This document shows, piece after piece, positions 7,667-10,319 of a stretch of DNA of 10,319 bases (positions are counted from its first letter, which is position 1; each line of letters begins with the position of its first letter). The notes beneath the pieces are model-generated. The model worked only from the letters and a program-made list of their open reading frames with translations, was not told where the DNA came from and did not search any database. The stretch is from Alphaproteobacteria bacterium. GTDB lineage: Bacteria > Pseudomonadota > Alphaproteobacteria > Micropepsales > Micropepsaceae. Position numbers and translations under genes: made by a program. The DNA lies in contig CANGRN010000023.1 of the NCBI GenBank assembly GCA_947455695.1, positions 1 to 10,319 of the forward strand, read 5' to 3'.

Positions 7667-8859
7667 TGCCGTTTCGCACGCTCGAAGACCTGGACGTCAA
7701 GGGCAAGCGCGTGCTGGTGCGCGCCGACCTGAACGTGCCGGTTGCGGACGGCGTCGTCACCGACGCCACCCGCATCGCGCGTCAGGCGCCCACGATCCGG
7801 GAACTGGCCGACAAGGGCGCGCGCGTTATTGTGCTCAGCCACTTTGACCGGCCCAAGGGCAAGGTCGTGCCGTCCATGTCGTTGAAGGTGCTGGTACAGC
7901 CCTTGTCCGACGCGGTGGGCCGCAAGGTCGCCTTCGCGGACGATTGCATCGGACCGAAAGCTGAAGCCGCCGTCGCCGCGCTGAAGGACGGCGATGTGCT
8001 GTTGCTGGAAAACACCCGCTTCCACAAGGGCGAGGAAGACAATGACGCAGGCATGGCCAAGGAACTGGCCGCGCTGGGCGACATCTTCGTCAACGACGCC
8101 TTCAGTGCCGCGCACCGCGCCCATGCCAGCACCGAAGGCGTGGCGCATCTTCTGCCCAATGCGGCCGGCCGCTCCATGCAGGCCGAGCTGAGCCATCTGG
8201 AAAAGGCGCTGGGCAATCCCGAGCGTCCGCTGCTGGCGGTGGTCGGCGGCGCCAAGGTCTCCACCAAGATCGCGCTTCTGGAAAATCTGGTGGCGCGGGT
8301 CGAGACGCTGGTGATCGGAGGCGCCATGGCCAACACCTTTCTGGCCGCCGAAGGCGTGAAGGTCGGCAAGTCGCTGTACGAGGCCGATCACATGGAAACC
8401 GCGCGCAAGATCATCCATGCCGCCAATGAATCCGGCGCCGCCATTCTGCTGCCCACCGACGTGGTGGTGGCGAAGGAATTCAAGGCCGGCGCCCCCCATC
8501 GCACCTGCCCGGTGTCGGACATTGCGGCAGACGAGATGGTGCTGGATGTCGGCCCCGACTCCATCAAGGCCTTTGAAAACCGCCTCGCCGGGACCCGCAC
8601 CCTGGTATGGAACGGCCCATTCGGCGCCTTCGAGACCCATCCCTTCGATGCCGGCACGGTCGCCGCTGCAAGGGCCGTGGCCGATGCGACAAAAAAGGGG
8701 CAACTGTTGAGCGTGGCCGGCGGCGGCGATACCGTCGCGGCACTGGCCCATGCCGGCGTGGAAGACGACTTCACCTATGTCTCGACCGCGGGCGGGGCAT
8801 TCCTGGAATGGCTGGAGGGCAAGAGCCTGCCCGGCGTAGATGCATTGACTGGCAAATAG
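7666..8859 (+). CDS. pgk: Phosphoglycerate kinase
   Basis: Phosphoglycerate kinase transfers phosphate between 1,3-bisphosphoglycerate and ADP, following GAPDH in glycolysis. The 397-residue protein is of normal length and shows the signature [13 protein letters not shown] (14-26), SHFDRPKGK (58-66), [16 protein letters not shown] (141-156), GGAKVSTKI (194-202), WNGPFGAFE (315-323) and the nucleotide-loop GGGDT (352-356). The ATG at 7666 shares its A with the gap stop (TGATG), and a ribosome-binding site is weak, so re-initiation after gap is likely. The frame is open 19 codons further into gap without homology. Confidence 0.97.
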
Positions 8860-8868
8860 AGAGTGACG

Positions 8869-9912
8869 ATGAACCTGGATGAACTGAACAAGATCGCCAA
8901 CAAGATGGTCGCGCCCGGCAAGGGCATCCTGGCGGCCGATGAATCCACCGGCACCATCCAGAAGCGCTTCGACAAGATCGGCGTGGAAAACAATGAGGAC
9001 AATCGCCGCGACTATCGCGAGATGCTGTTCCGCACCGACACGGCGATGAAGAACCATATCGGCGGCGTCATCCTGTTCGACGAGACCATCCGCCAGAAGG
9101 CCAAGGACGGCACCCCGCTGGTCAAGCTGATCGAAGCCGCCGGCAGCGTTCCTGGCATCAAGGTGGACAAGGGCGCCAAGCCGCTGGCTGGCGCGGCGGA
9201 CGGCGATACCATCACCGAAGGCCTGGATGGCCTGCGCGAACGCTTTGTCGAATATCACAAGCTGGGCGCGCGCTTTGCCAAGTGGCGCGGCGTGTACGAG
9301 ATCGGCGCGGGCAGCAACGGCATGCCCACCCCCAGCCACAACGCCATTCATGCCAATGCCCATGCCCTGGCCCGCTATGCGGCGCTGGCGCAGGAAAACG
9401 GCATCGTTCCGATCGTCGAGCCGGAACTGCTGATGGACGGCGCCCACACCATCGAGGCCTGCGAAGGCGTCACCGAATGGATCCTGAAGGAAGTCTTCCA
9501 GGAGCTGTATTTTGCCAATGTGAAGCTGGAAGGCATGATCCTGAAGCCGAACATGATCGTGCCGGGCAAGAAGTGTCCCAAGCAGAACAGTGTCGAGGAA
9601 GTCGCCGAGCGCACCATCAAGATTCTCAAGCGCTGCGTGCCTGGCGCGGTGCCGGGCATCGCCTTCCTGTCGGGCGGCCAGTCGGACGAGGAAGCCACCG
9701 CGCATCTGTCGGCCATGAACGCCATCGGCAACCTGCCCTGGGCGCTGACCTTCTCCTATGGCCGCGCCCTGCAGGCCGCGCCGCAGGCCGCCTGGTCGGG
9801 CAAGGCGGAAAATGTCGCCGCCGGTCAGGCCGCCTTCGCGCACCGCGCCGCCATGAACAGCCTCGCGTCCCTGGGCAAGTGGACCCAGGCAGCCGAAAAG
9901 AAGGCCGCTTGA
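8869..9912 (+). CDS. fba: Fructose-bisphosphate aldolase, class I
   Basis: This enzyme reversibly splits fructose 1,6-bisphosphate into dihydroxyacetone phosphate and glyceraldehyde 3-phosphate through a lysine Schiff base, without a metal. The 347-residue protein is of the animal/plant-like class I type: GILAADESTGTI (19-30) with the conserved Asp24, IKVDKG (Lys98), FAKWRGVYEIG (Lys138), IVEPE (Glu184, Glu186), the active-site signature LEGMILKPN with Schiff-base Lys226, and LSGGQSDEEAT (267-277). ATG 8869 is used; a GTG at 8863 would add two residues. It lies 9 bp after pgk. Many bacteria use the unrelated zinc-dependent class II enzyme; no class II gene is in the window. Confidence 0.96.
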   Translation: MNLDELNKIANKMVAPGKGILAADESTGTIQKRFDKIGVENNEDNRRDYREMLFRTDTAMKNHIGGVILFDETIRQKAKDGTPLVKLIEAAGSVPGIKVDKGAKPLAGAADGDTITEGLDGLRERFVEYHKLGARFAKWRGVYEIGAGSNGMPTPSHNAIHANAHALARYAALAQENGIVPIVEPELLMDGAHTIEACEGVTEWILKEVFQELYFANVKLEGMILKPNMIVPGKKCPKQNSVEEVAERTIKILKRCVPGAVPGIAFLSGGQSDEEATAHLSAMNAIGNLPWALTFSYGRALQAAPQAAWSGKAENVAAGQAAFAHRAAMNSLASLGKWTQAAEKKAA

Positions 9913-9919
9913 GCGCCCC

Positions 9920-9948
9920 CGCCATCCTGAGCCTGTCGAAGGATGGCG
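9920..9948. repeat. Intergenic hairpin repeat overlapping the thiE start
   Basis: A perfect 9-bp inverted repeat (CGCCATCCT at 9920-9928 with AGGATGGCG at 9940-9948) encloses the loop GAGCCTGTCGA. The core CCTGAGCCTGTCGAAGG closely resembles, from memory, a short palindromic element scattered between genes in many alphaproteobacterial and other genomes. It fills the gap between fba and thiE and includes the thiE ATG. Only one copy is seen in this window, so its repetitive nature is not shown here. In an mRNA it could act as a 3' stem protecting the fba message, or as a weak attenuator. Confidence 0.6.
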
Positions 9949-10319
9949 CAATTGTCTGATTGCCGCCTTTACCTGATTTCGCCGCCGAAGCTCTCGGCGG
10001 CGAATTTCTTGGGCCCGCTGCAGGAAGCCCTTGGCGGCGGCGATGTCGCCTCTTTCCAGCTGCGCCTGAAGGATGTCAGCGACGACGAAATCCGCCGCGC
10101 CACCGAGACGCTGCGTCCCATCGTGCAGGCCGCCGGTTGCGCCTTCATCCTCAATGACCGCCCCGACTTGGCCGCCGAGCTGGGCTGCGACGGCGTGCAC
10201 GTCGGCCAGGAAGACGCCTCGTATGACCAGGCGCGCGCGGCGCTGCCAAACGGCATTGTCGGCGTCACCTGTCACGACAGCCGGCACCTGGCGATGGAAG
10301 CCGCGGAAGCCGGCGCCGA
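9943..10319 (+). CDS. thiE: Thiamine phosphate synthase, 3' end outside window
   Basis: ThiE joins hydroxymethylpyrimidine diphosphate and the thiazole phosphate to make thiamine phosphate. The visible 125 residues have the TIM-barrel pattern of the family: LYLISPP at the first strand (9-15), SFQLRLKD (37-44) with the pyrimidine-diphosphate binding residues, FILNDR (68-73) with the Asn-Asp pair, and GVHVGQED (84-91) with the Mg2+-binding Asp91. The frame has a TGA at 9928-9930, so the ATG at 9943 is the first possible start; TTG at 9952 is the only close alternative. The AAGG just before the ATG is too close to be a normal ribosome-binding site. The gene runs off the end; about 80-90 more residues are expected. 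Confidence 0.9.
   Translation, partial: MAQLSDCRLYLISPPKLSAANFLGPLQEALGGGDVASFQLRLKDVSDDEIRRATETLRPIVQAAGCAFILNDRPDLAAELGCDGVHVGQEDASYDQARAALPNGIVGVTCHDSRHLAMEAAEAGA

Overview
This is a high-GC chromosomal window whose gene order and protein sequences point to an alphaproteobacterium; the genus cannot be fixed from the sequence alone. The clues are a ZauP-like coiled-coil gene followed by zapA, a 6S RNA gene and a 5-formyltetrahydrofolate cyclo-ligase gene on one strand, and a transketolase-gap-pgk-class I aldolase-thiE cluster leaving in the opposite direction. Most of the window is core metabolism and cell division. I found no phage, insertion sequence, CRISPR array or tRNA, no convincing new system, and no stretch over 300 bases without a gene.

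Region 1 (1-2300) holds accessory genes. A subclass B3 metallo-beta-lactamase lacks its 5' end because the window starts inside it. It is followed by an unrecognised membrane-anchored, proline-rich protein with four cysteines. Facing that gene is a LigB/DODA-type extradiol dioxygenase. The two convergent genes share one CTAG as both stop codons.

Region 2 (2322-4556, minus strand) reads zauP-like, zapA, 6S RNA, fthC, ymdB-like. It runs from a candidate promoter near 4556 to a hairpin near 2322. zauP and zapA act in Z-ring organisation. The 6S RNA is supported by its position and by nested helices, including a perfect 9-bp closing stem. The likely TTG start of fthC lies directly against that stem. 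fthC and the YmdB-type phosphoesterase gene overlap by four bases.

Region 3 (4557-10319, plus strand) starts with a compact control region containing a 12-bp palindrome, a candidate promoter and a GC-rich hairpin. tkt, gap, pgk and a class I fba follow, with gaps of 14 bp, a 1-bp overlap and 9 bp, so they probably form one transcript. They supply the non-oxidative pentose phosphate step and lower glycolysis/gluconeogenesis. A thiE gene follows after 30 bp and runs off the window end. Its start codon lies inside a hairpin that resembles a widely dispersed intergenic repeat.
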